NCBI GenBank assembly: GCA_019752115.1
Contig: JAIEMN010000020.1
Coordinates: forward strand, 62,001-126,000
Direction of reading: 5' to 3'
From: Gemmatimonadaceae bacterium
GTDB lineage: Bacteria > Gemmatimonadota > Gemmatimonadetes > Gemmatimonadales > Gemmatimonadaceae
DNA length: 64,000 nucleotides
The notes beneath the pieces are model-generated. The model worked only from the letters and a program-made list of their open reading frames with translations, had not been told where the DNA came from and made no database searches. The translations under genes and the position numbers were made by a program. Shown here piece by piece: positions 17,517 through 28,462 of the stretch. Numbering within the stretch: the first letter of the stretch is position 1; the number at the start of each line of letters is the position of its first letter.

Positions 17517-18912
17517 GCTCCCCCGGACCGGGAATCGCCACTCGGAAGCCTTTGCCACGGAGCTGCGTGGCAAAGGCTTCTTGTGCATCGGGCTCCCCGT
17601 GTACGAGGTAGACCTGCGGATCCCGCCGCCCATCGGCGGCACCGTTGGCGCGCACCGTCTCGAGCCAGCGCGCCAGCTCGGTCCGGTCGCCATGCGCGCT
17701 GTAGCCGTTCAGCACCTCGACCTCAGCCTCGAGCGGCACTTCCTCACCGAAGATCTTGAGGACCGGGCGCCGCTCCACGATGCGCCGTCCGAGCGTGTGC
17801 TCGGCCTGAAAGCCCACGATGAGAATCGTGTTGCGGGCATCCGGCGCCCCGAAGCGGAGATGATGCAGAATGCGCCCCGACTCGGCCATGCCCGACGCGG
17901 CGATGACGATCATCGGGCCATGGCGGTTGTTGAGCGCCTTGGATTCCATCACATCACGTGTGAACTGCACCAACGGAAAGTCGAACAGCTCGGTGGTGTG
18001 CCGCACCAGGTCTTCGCCCCGGTCGAAGACTTCCGGGTGCATCGCAAACACCCCGGTGGCCGCGGTGGCCAGCGGCGAATCGATGTAGACCGGGATCGAG
18101 GGGATCTTGCCGTCGCGGAGCAGCGTGTGGATGTCGTACAGCAGCTCCTGCGTGCGTCCCACCGCAAAAGCCGGGATCAGCACGCGCCCGCCCCGCGCGG
18201 CCGTGCGGCGGATGCAATCGGCCAGCTGGTCGCGTGCGCCTTCCACCGGTTCATGATCGCGATTGCCGTAGGTGCTTTCGCAGAGCACCACATCGGCGCC
18301 CAACGGTGGCGCTTCCGGGTCGCGAATGATGGGCAGGCCGCTGCGGCCGATATCGCCCGAGAAGACCACCCGGCGAAAGGTGTCGCCTTCGCGCAGCTCG
18401 AGCGCTACCGAGGCGCTGCCCAGAATGTGGCCGGCCTCGGTGAACATCGCGCGCACGCCATCCGTCACGTCGAACCACTTGTGGTACGGCATGCCCACCA
18501 TCTGGGCCTGGGTGCGCGTGGCGTCCTCGACCCGATAGAGGGGCTCGATGTGCTCATCCCGATGCTTGGCCAGGAACTCGGCGTCCTTCTCCTGGATATG
18601 CGCCGAGTCGGCCAGCATGATCGCGCAGAGATCGCGCGTCGCCGCGGTGCACCAGATGGTGCCCTTGTACCCCTGCGCGACCAGGTACGGCAGTCGGCCC
18701 GCGTGGTCGATGTGGGCGTGGCTCAGGACGATCGCATCGATCTCGCTGACCGGCAGCGGCAAGGCCGCGTTCTTGGCCCGCGACTCACTGCGCCGACCCT
18801 GGAACATGCCGCAGTCGAGGAGCACCGTGCGCTGGGCACGCCCGGTCCCGATGCGGAGGATGTGACACGAGCCCGTGACTTCACGGGCGGCGCCGGCGAA
18901 TTCGATCTGCAT
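17500..18912 (-). CDS. Metallo-beta-lactamase / beta-CASP RNA-processing exonuclease (YSH1-like)
   Basis: A 470-residue MBL-fold nuclease. It has motif 2 SHAHIDHAGRLPYL (about residue 64), GHILGSASVALEL and FSGDIGR. The beta-CASP part includes ESTYGNRDH, RGGRVLIPAFAVGRTQELL, IVIAASGMAESGRILHHL and the C-terminal GYSAHGDRTEL. These are the family zinc ligands and phosphate contacts. It is predicted to cleave or trim RNA in the cytoplasm, like bacterial relatives of CPSF-73; specific substrates are unknown. It starts with ATG at 18912. The ArsR-type gene ends 69 nt upstream on the same strand. Confidence 0.92.
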   Translation of the reverse strand: MQIEFAGAAREVTGSCHILRIGTGRAQRTVLLDCGMFQGRRSESRAKNAALPLPVSEIDAIVLSHAHIDHAGRLPYLVAQGYKGTIWCTAATRDLCAIMLADSAHIQEKDAEFLAKHRDEHIEPLYRVEDATRTQAQMVGMPYHKWFDVTDGVRAMFTEAGHILGSASVALELREGDTFRRVVFSGDIGRSGLPIIRDPEAPPLGADVVLCESTYGNRDHEPVEGARDQLADCIRRTAARGGRVLIPAFAVGRTQELLYDIHTLLRDGKIPSIPVYIDSPLATAATGVFAMHPEVFDRGEDLVRHTTELFDFPLVQFTRDVMESKALNNRHGPMIVIAASGMAESGRILHHLRFGAPDARNTILIVGFQAEHTLGRRIVERRPVLKIFGEEVPLEAEVEVLNGYSAHGDRTELARWLETVRANGAADGRRDPQVYLVHGEPDAQEAFATQLRGKGFRVAIPGPGERVVIA

Positions 18913-18981
18913 GAAAGGCGAGAGCGGAAGGGGGAGGACGCGACGGCTTCCCCAAGGTACCGCCTCACGCTGGTGGACGCC

Positions 18982-19284
18982 TCAGTCGCTGGCGACCGCC
19001 ACCGTGCTCATCCGCTGACACATCAGGTCGCACAGCTTGGCGACCTGCTTGTCGGCCAGCGCGTAGTAGACGTACAGCCCGTCCTTGCGGCGACGCAGGA
19101 AGCCGTGCGCGTGCAGCACCTGCAGATGCTTCGACACGTTGGCCTGCTGCAACCCGGTTGTGGTCACCAACTCGTTGACGGTCTGCTCACCGCGCGCCAC
19201 GAGCGCTCGGAGCAGGAACAAGCGGGCAGGCTCGGCGAGCGCACGAAAGCGCTCTGCGACTGCCGGAATCATCGCATCGGTCAT
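18982..19284 (-). CDS. ArsR-family winged-helix transcriptional regulator
   Basis: About 100 residues with an ArsR-type winged helix: FRALAEPARLFLLRALVARGEQ, then TVNELVTTTGLQQANVSKHLQ (recognition helix) and the wing GFLRRRKDGLYVYYAL. Near the C-terminus, LCDLMCQRM has two Cys four residues apart. These might sense metal or redox state, but the classic helix-3 CVC motif is missing. Alternative in-frame starts are at 19299 and 19326. The start at 19284 fits the family length best, though the ribosome-binding site is weak for all three. It may control the downstream nuclease gene. Confidence 0.85.
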   Translation of the reverse strand: MTDAMIPAVAERFRALAEPARLFLLRALVARGEQTVNELVTTTGLQQANVSKHLQVLHAHGFLRRRKDGLYVYYALADKQVAKLCDLMCQRMSTVAVASD

Positions 19285-19542
19285 GGTCCCGCGTGCCATC
19301 ACTCCCCTCGGCCACTGCTTCCTCATTGGCGCGCCTGCGTCGGCTGCGCATCACGCGAGACTGGCGTGACGCCTCAATCATAGAGCACAAACGGCGGAGC
19401 GGAAGGGTAAACGACGAGGGGTGCCGCCGGGTACGACCTGCCGTGGACCCCGTCGGGGCGCACGAGTGGCGGGATGTCCGGTGCGGAAAGGTGCCGGGTG
19501 TCCCGCCGTGTCGTGCACGATCTCGCCGAAGTCCAGCAGCCA
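19285..19542. other. Intergenic region without a supported gene
   Basis: The leader of the ArsR gene and about 200 nt of GC-rich sequence with only short, overlapping, non-protein-like open frames. Nothing else was recognised here. Confidence 0.5.
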
Positions 19543-19620
19543 CCCACCACCCACAACCAAAAACCCGACACCCCAAACTGATCAGTTGTGGGTGTCGGGT
19601 TCTTGGTTGTGGGCGGTGGG
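19543..19620. repeat. 39-bp inverted repeat with no loop
   Basis: Arms 19543-19581 and 19582-19620 are complementary at 35 of 39 positions and meet at a tgatca centre. It begins 11 nt past the stop of the small minus-strand ORF, so it can act as that gene's terminator. The length and lack of loop are unusual for a simple terminator and would favour cruciform formation. Confidence 0.85.
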
Positions 19621-19631
19621 TCGGATGCGGA

Positions 19632-19805
19632 TTACCACTCCCGCTGTCGCGGCCACTCCGCGAAGGACACCGGCCGCCACGTGCGCGCCCACTGCCGCAG
19701 TTCGTGCCACATGGCAGGCATCACGTGGAGCGCCCGCTGTGTGACATGCTGGGCCAACAGCAACAGCACGAAATCCGAAAGCATGTGCTTCATCGCCAGC
19801 TTCAT
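19632..19805 (-). CDS. Small hypothetical protein (57 residues)
   Basis: A short ORF, too small for most gene finders. It begins with ATG 2 nt downstream of a GGGGGGAC ribosome-binding-like sequence (19807-19814) and is followed directly by a long hairpin. The product has a hydrophobic stretch (DFVLLLLAQHV, about residues 11-21) and a Trp/Arg/His-rich C-terminal half. No family was recognised. The paired direct repeats at 19892-19941, about 90 nt upstream, and the sigma-54 activator gene behind it suggest a regulated transcript. It could also be a small RNA rather than a protein gene. Confidence 0.45.
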   Translation of the reverse strand: MKLAMKHMLSDFVLLLLAQHVTQRALHVMPAMWHELRQWARTWRPVSFAEWPRQREW

Positions 19806-19891
19806 CGGTCCCCCCCGGGTCGATAGGTGGCGCGATCGGTACCCCTGATGATCGCTCACGTATGCGTACCGGTGCCACGTTCTGCACGCCG

Positions 19892-19941
19892 TGATGCGCT
19901 GCACACTGGACATACGTCACCATGATGCAGCGCACACTGGA
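19892..19941. promoter_or_regulatory. Pair of 19-bp direct repeats, operator-like
   Basis: tgatgcgctgcacactgga (19892-19910) and tgatgcagcgcacactgga (19923-19941) differ only in a central trinucleotide. The spacing is 31 bp start to start, three helical turns, so bound proteins would sit on the same face. They lie between the end of an enhancer-binding-protein gene and the small ORF at 19805, where upstream activating sites would be expected. A binding role is inference. Confidence 0.6.
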
Positions 19942-19993
19942 GCGAGATCACCAACGCGCCGTGCCCTAGGAAGGGATCGGCGCCGTGACCCGC

Positions 19994-21556
<1,563 letters not shown>

Positions 21557-21576
21557 AGTCCGGATGCGTGGGAGCG

Positions 21577-21628
21577 TGAAAACACAAAAGGCGCGAGACG
21601 GCTCCGGTGAGGAAGCTGTCTGCGCGCC
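21577..21628 (-). terminator. Strong hairpin plus T-run in the leader of the sigma-54 activator gene
   Basis: On the minus strand ggcgcgcagacagc...gccgtctcgcgcc folds into a long stem (21590-21628). It is followed by ttttgtgtttt (down to about 21578), a classic intrinsic terminator. It lies 21 nt before the activator start codon and about 210 nt after the upstream response-regulator gene. It may end that operon or act as an attenuator. The rest of the gap 21557-21838 has no gene. Confidence 0.75.
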
Positions 21629-21838
21629 TTCGACTGCCGGGACCGAATCCCGTTCGCCAAGGAGAGTATGTCGTCCGGACCGCGTGACGTGTGGCATGGC
21701 ACGTAGCCCGAATACGGAACATTGCGGACTCGGCCCACCGCCGCAAGAGCGTTCGGCCGACAACTGTGCCCTGCGTCGCGCGGATGTGGATGGATTGTGC
21801 AGAATCCGTCCCATCCGCGCAGACCGTTACATCACTGG

Positions 21839-22582
21839 CTACACGTGCTTGAGCACGAGCTCCAACTTCTGCCGCAAGTCACCCAGCGTCTTGGATTTGA
21901 ACGCGCCCTTGGTTTCTTCGAGCACGGCGATCGTTTCTTCCACGGCCGCCTGCAACTGGGCCCCGCGTGGGCAGTTGATCAGCTGACACGGGTGCGCCTG
22001 CACCACGGGCTGGCCGGCCAGCGCCCGCCCCAACTGTTCGAGATCCGTGAGCGAACCCATCACGTTCCGGAGCGTCAGCGCCAGGAACATGTCCACCCCG
22101 GTGCGCGTGTCCGCCGCCCGGGGATCGGGCGTCAGCACCGGCAGGCCGGCGGGTTCGAGCTGTTCGCGGTACTCACGGAGCCGCGCTTCGGCGCTTTGCA
22201 TCGCCTGGTAGGAGCGGAAGCGCGCAACGGCCGACGACACGCGCTTGAGCAGCTCCGGGAAATGCACCGGTTTGACGAGATACGCCGCCACGGGGAGCTC
22301 GATGGAGGCGACTGCCGATCGCACCGAGGGGAACCCGGTGATGATGATGATCGGCAATCCGCCGCTGATGCTGGCCACCTGCTGCACCAGATCGAGATCG
22401 GCGTTGCCGGGCATCTCGAGGTCCGTGATCAAGAGGTCGTAAGGCTGCGCGGCAATGGCCGCCAGCGCCCCTTGAGCGTCCTCGACCGTATCGACCGTGA
22501 AGCCCTCACGGCGCAGTAATTCCGCGGTCGAGGTGAGAAAGGTCGGCTCATCATCGGCGATGAGGATGCGGCCGCGACTCAT
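21839..22582 (-). CDS. Response regulator with receiver domain and uncharacterised C-terminal helical domain
   Basis: A 247-residue protein. Residues 5-120 are a complete receiver: acidic pair ILIADDEP, phospho-acceptor in LLITDLEMPG, Thr in IIITGFPS and Lys in YLVKPVHF. The C-terminal 120 residues have no DNA-binding motif that I recognise. They are helical and contain two Cys (HPCQLINCPRG) that might bind a metal. A GGAG ribosome-binding site precedes the ATG. The gene lies 25 nt after the histidine kinase gene, so it is almost certainly its partner. Output may be protein-protein signalling. Confidence 0.9.
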   Translation of the reverse strand: MSRGRILIADDEPTFLTSTAELLRREGFTVDTVEDAQGALAAIAAQPYDLLITDLEMPGNADLDLVQQVASISGGLPIIIITGFPSVRSAVASIELPVAAYLVKPVHFPELLKRVSSAVARFRSYQAMQSAEARLREYREQLEPAGLPVLTPDPRAADTRTGVDMFLALTLRNVMGSLTDLEQLGRALAGQPVVQAHPCQLINCPRGAQLQAAVEETIAVLEETKGAFKSKTLGDLRQKLELVLKHV

Positions 22583-22607
22583 CGCAACACTCCGGTATCC
22601 AGAGGGG

Positions 22608-25517
22608 TCATCGGCAGGCGGACTTCAAACTCGCGCCCCCCTGCGGACGGCTGCGGACTTCGATGCGGCCGCCCACGGCGAGCACCGACTGGCGCACCAG
22701 CGTCAGGCCAATTCCCATACCACCCGTTTTCATCGTTCGATCCTTCGTGCTGAAGAATGGGTCAAAGATCCGCTCGCGAATCGCCGGCGGAACGCCCGGA
22801 CCCTCATCGGCGACGGTGAGGACGCACTCGTCACCCTGCACCCACGCCCGGACTTCGATCGTGCCGTGCATGGGCGAGACATCGACGGCGTTCTGCACCA
22901 GGTTGTACAACGTCTGTCGCAAGAGCGCATCGGGGACCGGCACCATCGAGGGGGCCTGCGACACGTCGGTCACGATGCGCACGTGCCGTGCCCGGTTCAC
23001 CTGCTCGAGAAAACTCACCGCATCGCTGATCGCAATCGTCACCGAGGCCTGCCGCTCCATCAGTGCATCGGGCCGATAGGTCTCGTACAGCTGCCGGGTC
23101 ACCGCGGCGATGCGGCCGATCTCGCGTTCGATCGCGCCCACAAACCGATAGTGCGGGTGATCGGTGGGAATGGCCCCGCGGATGAGCAGAAAGGCGTTCT
23201 GGATGCCCGCGAGGGGGTTGTTGATCTCATGCGCGACGCGCGCCGCCAGCTGTCCCATCGTGGTGAGCGCACTGATCTCGCGCAGCGACTCCTCGGCGCG
23301 CTTGCGAATGGTGAGATCGCGCCCCTCCGCCAGCACCTGCACCACGCGCTCTTCGGCATCGCGGATCGGTTTGAGCGAGAAGTCCACCGTGGTCGGTCGA
23401 TCGCGCGGCTCGGTCAGCTCCACCTCGAACCGCTGGGTCTCGCCGGCCCGCGCACGCTCGAAGCGCGCCTGAATCTGCTGAGGAATGGAGGGGTCGTGCG
23501 CCCACCACGGCGCCATCGCGAAGGCGCGACCGGGGAGGGCGTCCGGCGCCACACCCGCGAGCTCCCCGGCCGCCTCATTGGCCTCGAGAATCGTGCCGTC
23601 GAGATCGAGCAGGAGCTGCACCTGAAACGCCGTTTCGAACATCACGCGGAAGCGGCGCTCGCTCTCCTCGATGGCCACTTCGGCCCGCAGCCGCTCGGTG
23701 ACGTCGGCGGAGATGCCAAGCAGACGCACGGGACGGCCAGCCCCATCGCGCTCCACCACCCGCCCGCGATCCATCAGGGTATGCCACGTGCCATCGCCGG
23801 CGCGCACCCGGTATTCGACTTCCACCGCATCCGCGTCCCCTCGCAGGTGCCGGCCGATGGCGTCCGAAACACGCGGGACGTCGTCGGGGTGGATCAAGGC
23901 CAACCAGCGGTCGAAGCCACGAGCCAGCAACGCCGCGTCAATCGCCAGCGAGCGCAAGAGCGCGGCGCTGCGATGGGTGGCGTTGGTACGCACATCGAGT
24001 TCCCAGATCCCATCGGTGGCGCGCTCGATGGCTTCCTGCATGCGCGTCATGCCGTCGGCCTGGGCCTGCTCCCAGATGCGGCGCTGCAACCACAGGGTGA
24101 TCGCCAGCAGCGCCGCCACGGCCAGCCCGAGGGCCAACACCACATCGGGTAAAGGCGAGTGCGACTCCTGCGCCGGTCCGGACATGGCCACCTGCACCGT
24201 CCGCGGGCCGATCTGCACGGTACGGCTCAGTGCATCCGCCCGCAGCGTCCCCTTCGCCAACAGCAGCGCCGCTCCATCGCTGGCCCGAATCGCCGCCGCC
24301 TGACGCGCGTCGTCCGCAAACAGGCGCAACAGCTGCGGCTCATCGATGATGGCGAACAGATAGGTCGTGTCGAACACCGGCGAGGGGACCCGCGACCACA
24401 GCGCGACGCGCCACGGTCCGTCGAGCGCGATGGAATGACGCGCGGCACTGGTATCGTCGAGTGCCGCGCTCACGGGGCCGCTCGCCACGAACCGCTGCAG
24501 CGACGCCAACCCCGCCGCGTCGGGCGCCGAGTCCGGGACCGCGCGCAGCAGGCGCCCGCGCGCATCGGTCCAGATGAGCCGCGCCAGCCCATCCGTCTCA
24601 TCGATCAGGCGGGGCAGCGTGGTTTCCCACACCGGATCGCGCCGCTGCGTGGACGTCGCGAGGTAGACGGCGGTGCGTCCGAGCGCCCGATGCACCGTGC
24701 CGTATTGTCGCTGCACCGCGCGATCGAGCGCGGCAATCGCCATGGCATCACGGCTGCGCGCCTGCGCCGCTTCCCGCGCGGTGAGCGCCTGCCAGAGCAC
24801 GAGGACCACGAGCGTCGTACTCACGCCGGCCAACACCGGTGCCCAGCGCGGTGGGGCTGGCGTGCGATATTCGCGCGCCGTGGCCCGCTGCAGCAACGCG
24901 CCGCCCAGCGCCATCGCGGCGAGCAGGCCATGCAGCGGCGCCTGCAGCATGGGATAGCGGCTCGGCTCGAGCAGCCCCGCCAGTTGGGAGAGAAACAGGA
25001 CGCTGGCCATCGCCAGCTGCGTGGCGGCCAGCGCGCCGGCCACGACGAGCTTGCGATCGGAGGGTCGCGAGGATGCCAGCAGCAACAGCGCGCTGTTGCC
25101 CATCAGGAACAGCGCGCCGATCGAGAGCGAAATCGCTCGGGTCTCCGGATGCAGCGGCATGCCGACGCGGGCGGCCGCCCAGCCGTCGAGGGGGAGCGGC
25201 ACGCCGACCACGGCCGCGATCATGCCGACCAGCGCCACGCCCATGCTGGCCCAGGCGAACGCGCGCGCCTCGCGTCGGTGGCCGCGGAGCTTGGCCACCA
25301 TGGCCAGCGCGCCCAGCGGAATCATGACCGTGCCCCACGCCCGCGCCGGCGCAAACGTCGCCATTGGCTGCACGAGCCATGGGGTCGCGGTGATCCACCC
25401 GATCAGGCTGGGGAGTGGCGCGAGCAGCGCCAGCACCGCCAGGGCGCGCGCCAGCAACGGCGGGCTGGGCGGTTCGACCATCGAAGTATCAGAACGCGCG
25501 CGAGGATCCACAGACAT
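22608..25517 (-). CDS. Membrane histidine kinase with PAS domains
   Basis: A 969-residue protein. The N-terminal 250 residues contain about seven membrane helices, followed by an extracytoplasmic-type stretch and one more helix (about residues 455-475). Two PAS modules follow (GIWELDVRTN and FQVQLLLDLDGTILEANE). HisKA has the phosphorylated His in ARVAHEINNPLAG, and HATPase_c has NLVQNAVDVSP (N box), DEGPGVPP (G1) and GGMGIGLTLVRQ (G2). All catalytic motifs are intact. The signal is unknown; the multi-helix sensor suggests a membrane or small-molecule cue. Start ATG 25517; an alternative Met lies 12 codons in. The response regulator follows by 25 nt. Confidence 0.92.
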   Translation of the reverse strand: MSVDPRARSDTSMVEPPSPPLLARALAVLALLAPLPSLIGWITATPWLVQPMATFAPARAWGTVMIPLGALAMVAKLRGHRREARAFAWASMGVALVGMIAAVVGVPLPLDGWAAARVGMPLHPETRAISLSIGALFLMGNSALLLLASSRPSDRKLVVAGALAATQLAMASVLFLSQLAGLLEPSRYPMLQAPLHGLLAAMALGGALLQRATAREYRTPAPPRWAPVLAGVSTTLVVLVLWQALTAREAAQARSRDAMAIAALDRAVQRQYGTVHRALGRTAVYLATSTQRRDPVWETTLPRLIDETDGLARLIWTDARGRLLRAVPDSAPDAAGLASLQRFVASGPVSAALDDTSAARHSIALDGPWRVALWSRVPSPVFDTTYLFAIIDEPQLLRLFADDARQAAAIRASDGAALLLAKGTLRADALSRTVQIGPRTVQVAMSGPAQESHSPLPDVVLALGLAVAALLAITLWLQRRIWEQAQADGMTRMQEAIERATDGIWELDVRTNATHRSAALLRSLAIDAALLARGFDRWLALIHPDDVPRVSDAIGRHLRGDADAVEVEYRVRAGDGTWHTLMDRGRVVERDGAGRPVRLLGISADVTERLRAEVAIEESERRFRVMFETAFQVQLLLDLDGTILEANEAAGELAGVAPDALPGRAFAMAPWWAHDPSIPQQIQARFERARAGETQRFEVELTEPRDRPTTVDFSLKPIRDAEERVVQVLAEGRDLTIRKRAEESLREISALTTMGQLAARVAHEINNPLAGIQNAFLLIRGAIPTDHPHYRFVGAIEREIGRIAAVTRQLYETYRPDALMERQASVTIAISDAVSFLEQVNRARHVRIVTDVSQAPSMVPVPDALLRQTLYNLVQNAVDVSPMHGTIEVRAWVQGDECVLTVADEGPGVPPAIRERIFDPFFSTKDRTMKTGGMGIGLTLVRQSVLAVGGRIEVRSRPQGGASLKSACR

Positions 25518-25574
25518 ACGACTGGCATTCTCGGCGGGCTGACGGGCAGGCGCTAGGTGCAGCCGAGTGGCTGC

Positions 25575-26204
25575 TCAGGTTTCACCCAGGCGGAGCCAGC
25601 GTCGTACGGTGGGAGGCTCGAAGGTGCGGAGCGCCGCCAGCAACTGCGCGGGCGTGGGTGCTCGCACCAGCCAGTCGCGCGGGGTACCGCGCAGAAAGCC
25701 TTCGGCCGCGACATGATCGAGCAGGTGCTCCAACGGTGCCCAGAACCCATCGGTGTCGAGCAGTCCGACCGGTTTGCGGTGCACGCCAAGCTGGGCCCAC
25801 GTCCACGTCTCGAAGAACTCCTCGAGCGTCCCGATCCCGCCGGGCATGGTGATGAACGCGTCGGCAAGGTCGGCAATCAGCGCTTTGCGTTCATGCATGG
25901 AGTCCACGACATGCAGCGCCGTGAGTCCATGATGCGCCACCTCGCGCTGCACGAGCCCGTGCGGCATCACGCCAATGACTTCGCCCCCGGCCGCCATCGC
26001 GGCGTCGGCCAGCGCGCCCATGAGCCCCACGCGACCGCCGCCGTACACCACGGTGAGTCCTTCCTGCGCGAGCAGCGTCCCCATCGCACGCGCCGCCGCC
26101 AGATACGCGGGGCGCGCGCCGTCATTCGATGCGCAATACACCGCGATGCGCTGCCACTGCGCCGGCGTGCGCAGCGGGGTGAAAGACGTCGGAGTGGAAG
26201 CCAT
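25575..26204 (-). CDS. LOG-family protein (TIGR00730-type, nucleoside monophosphate phosphoribohydrolase-like)
   Basis: A 209-residue protein with the LOG signature: IAVYCASNDGARP, TVVYGGGRVGLMGALADA and FITMPGGIGTLEEFFE (the PGGxGTxxE motif). Plant and bacterial LOG enzymes release the base from cytokinin or nucleoside 5'-monophosphates. Many bacterial copies have unclear physiological substrates. The ATG at 26204 was preferred because the frame upstream is not conserved. It lies 4 nt after the DUF2156 gene and 57 nt before the histidine kinase gene on the same strand, so co-transcription is likely. Confidence 0.9.
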   Translation of the reverse strand: MASTPTSFTPLRTPAQWQRIAVYCASNDGARPAYLAAARAMGTLLAQEGLTVVYGGGRVGLMGALADAAMAAGGEVIGVMPHGLVQREVAHHGLTALHVVDSMHERKALIADLADAFITMPGGIGTLEEFFETWTWAQLGVHRKPVGLLDTDGFWAPLEHLLDHVAAEGFLRGTPRDWLVRAPTPAQLLAALRTFEPPTVRRWLRLGET

Positions 26205-26208
26205 GCCT

Positions 26209-27756
26209 TCAAGGTAACGCCGAGGAGGTCGGTCGCAGTCGCGCCAACGGGCGCGCGAGCAGGCGGGCCCGCTGCGCGGCACCCCACAGCATCGGCGCCG
26301 CCAATAACGGACCTGCGCAGGCGATTCCCGTCAGTACGGCGCCCCACATCCCGACCTCGCGCGGCGCGCGATGCAGGACGGCTTCGCTGAGCGTCAGCAG
26401 GGCGTCGAGCGTGACTGCGACGGCAATACCAGTCGCGAGTCGCGACACGACGCGGCGCTCATCCGGTCCGTGCGCCGTACTGCGCTGGCGCACCGTGCGC
26501 AGGGCCAGCAGCAGAGCGCCGTCGAACAGCACCCACGCCCCCTGCACCGCGCGCGACGGAAACCAGGGAGTGGTGGGCGCGAGCGCCAACAACATCGTCC
26601 AGGGCAGCAGGAGCCACTCGAGCGCCTGCAAGACCGGTGTGGGGCCGCGCCAGATGGTGCGCACACCAAAGCGCAGAAACGATCCGCCGGCGAAGGCGCG
26701 CAAGCCATCGCGCATCGCGCGCCACCCCGAGCCGTGCGCGGGCCACGCGAGATAGATCGGCTCCCAGTGCGTGGGGCGCAGCTTGTGCTTGAACTGCGAC
26801 AGCCCCGCAAAATTGAACAGCGGTCGAGACCACCGCCGGAGCCGCGCGAGCGTGGGATCGATGGCGCCATGGAGTGGCGCGAGCCCCAGCGTCGCCCACG
26901 TCGCGCCTTCGGCAGCCAGCGTGCGCATGGCCACATCGACCAGCAGTTCCGCGGTCCCGTTGGGCGCATCGGGATCGCGCAGCAGATGCTCAAGCAGCCA
27001 GCCCGGACGCGCCGGTAGCGGCACCATCGACAACACGCCCACCAGCGTATCGCCCTGTCGCGCCAGCCAGGTGCGACGATGGGCTGCGCCTTCGGTGAGC
27101 GCCTGCGTCACCAGAAACCCCATCGGCGGCATGCTGCGCGTCGCGCGCCAGCGCGCCTGCAACGCGGACAGGGCGTCCTGAAACGCGGCCGAGGTGAGCT
27201 GCGCCGTGTCGACGACCTCCACGACGACCCGCTTGGCGCGCGCGCGCCGCAGCTGCTCGCGCAGCGACTTGTGCGCGCGCACCCCGGCGTCCCACGCCTG
27301 CGGGTCCCATACCGGCTGTTCACCGATCAGCCGCCGCGCCAGCTGCGGTGAGCGCGCCAGCCGCCCCTCGGTCGCAAAGAACGAGGGCCGGCGCCCCGCG
27401 GTCGCTTGCGCCGCCATGAACGCCTCCGCCACCGCGACCAGGCGGTCGACATCGGCGACCGGTTCACCGGCTGCCACGGCGGCACCGCGAACCGCTGCAT
27501 ACGCCACGAGCGCATCGGTATCCGCTTCGGTATCCGCATCGGCATCCGCTTCGGCGTGTGCATCGGCATCGGCGCCGTCGGCCACCGGCCGCCAGACGCA
27601 CAGGTCGGGACCGAGCGCGCGAAAGGCCGTACTGCTCCGCCCATGGCGCAGCACCGTGGCCAGGCGCGCCCGGAGGTCGTGCGCCGGCGCGTCCTGCGCC
27701 GCGGGCGACGACGCGCTAGCTTCGCTGCCACGCCGGCGCGCGGCGTCGTTGGTCAC
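26209..27756 (-). CDS. DUF2156 (phosphatidylglycerol lysyltransferase-like) protein with C-terminal membrane helices
   Basis: A 515-residue protein. Residues 30-370 resemble the GNAT-like aminoacyl-transferase domain of MprF-type enzymes (PSFFATEGRL, LREQLRRARAKRV, ELLVDVAMRTLAAEGATWATLGLAP, FNFAGLSQFKHKLRPTHWEPIYL). MprF attaches amino acids to lipids. Unlike MprF, the four predicted membrane helices here are at the C-terminus (about 385-505). An acidic Asp/Ala/Glu tract (about residues 62-81) comes from a hexamer repeat. The start at 27756 is 36 nt from the divergent upp gene. Lipid modification is inferred; transferred group and acceptor are unknown. Confidence 0.75.
   Translation of the reverse strand: MTNDAARRRGSEASASSPAAQDAPAHDLRARLATVLRHGRSSTAFRALGPDLCVWRPVADGADADAHAEADADADTEADTDALVAYAAVRGAAVAAGEPVADVDRLVAVAEAFMAAQATAGRRPSFFATEGRLARSPQLARRLIGEQPVWDPQAWDAGVRAHKSLREQLRRARAKRVVVEVVDTAQLTSAAFQDALSALQARWRATRSMPPMGFLVTQALTEGAAHRRTWLARQGDTLVGVLSMVPLPARPGWLLEHLLRDPDAPNGTAELLVDVAMRTLAAEGATWATLGLAPLHGAIDPTLARLRRWSRPLFNFAGLSQFKHKLRPTHWEPIYLAWPAHGSGWRAMRDGLRAFAGGSFLRFGVRTIWRGPTPVLQALEWLLLPWTMLLALAPTTPWFPSRAVQGAWVLFDGALLLALRTVRQRSTAHGPDERRVVSRLATGIAVAVTLDALLTLSEAVLHRAPREVGMWGAVLTGIACAGPLLAAPMLWGAAQRARLLARPLARLRPTSSALP
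27514..27573 (-). repeat. Hexamer repeat tract inside the DUF2156 gene
   Basis: Ten imperfect 6-bp units (atcggt, atccgc, ttcggt and variants) encode an alternating Asp/Glu/Thr-Ala tract. Units keep frame and could expand or contract. Confidence 0.8.
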
Positions 27757-27792
27757 CCGTGAGCTCTCGTTTCGACGCGATCAGGATTGGCG

Positions 27793-28440
<648 letters not shown>

Positions 28441-28462
28441 CCCCGCAGTTCCCGCCGTTCCC

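Noticed and set aside
19862..19885. Sigma-54 promoter-like tggcaccggtacgcat on the minus strand upstream of the small ORF
   Set aside because: GG and GC are separated by 9 bases, not the required 10, so it is a near miss and was not annotated as a promoter.
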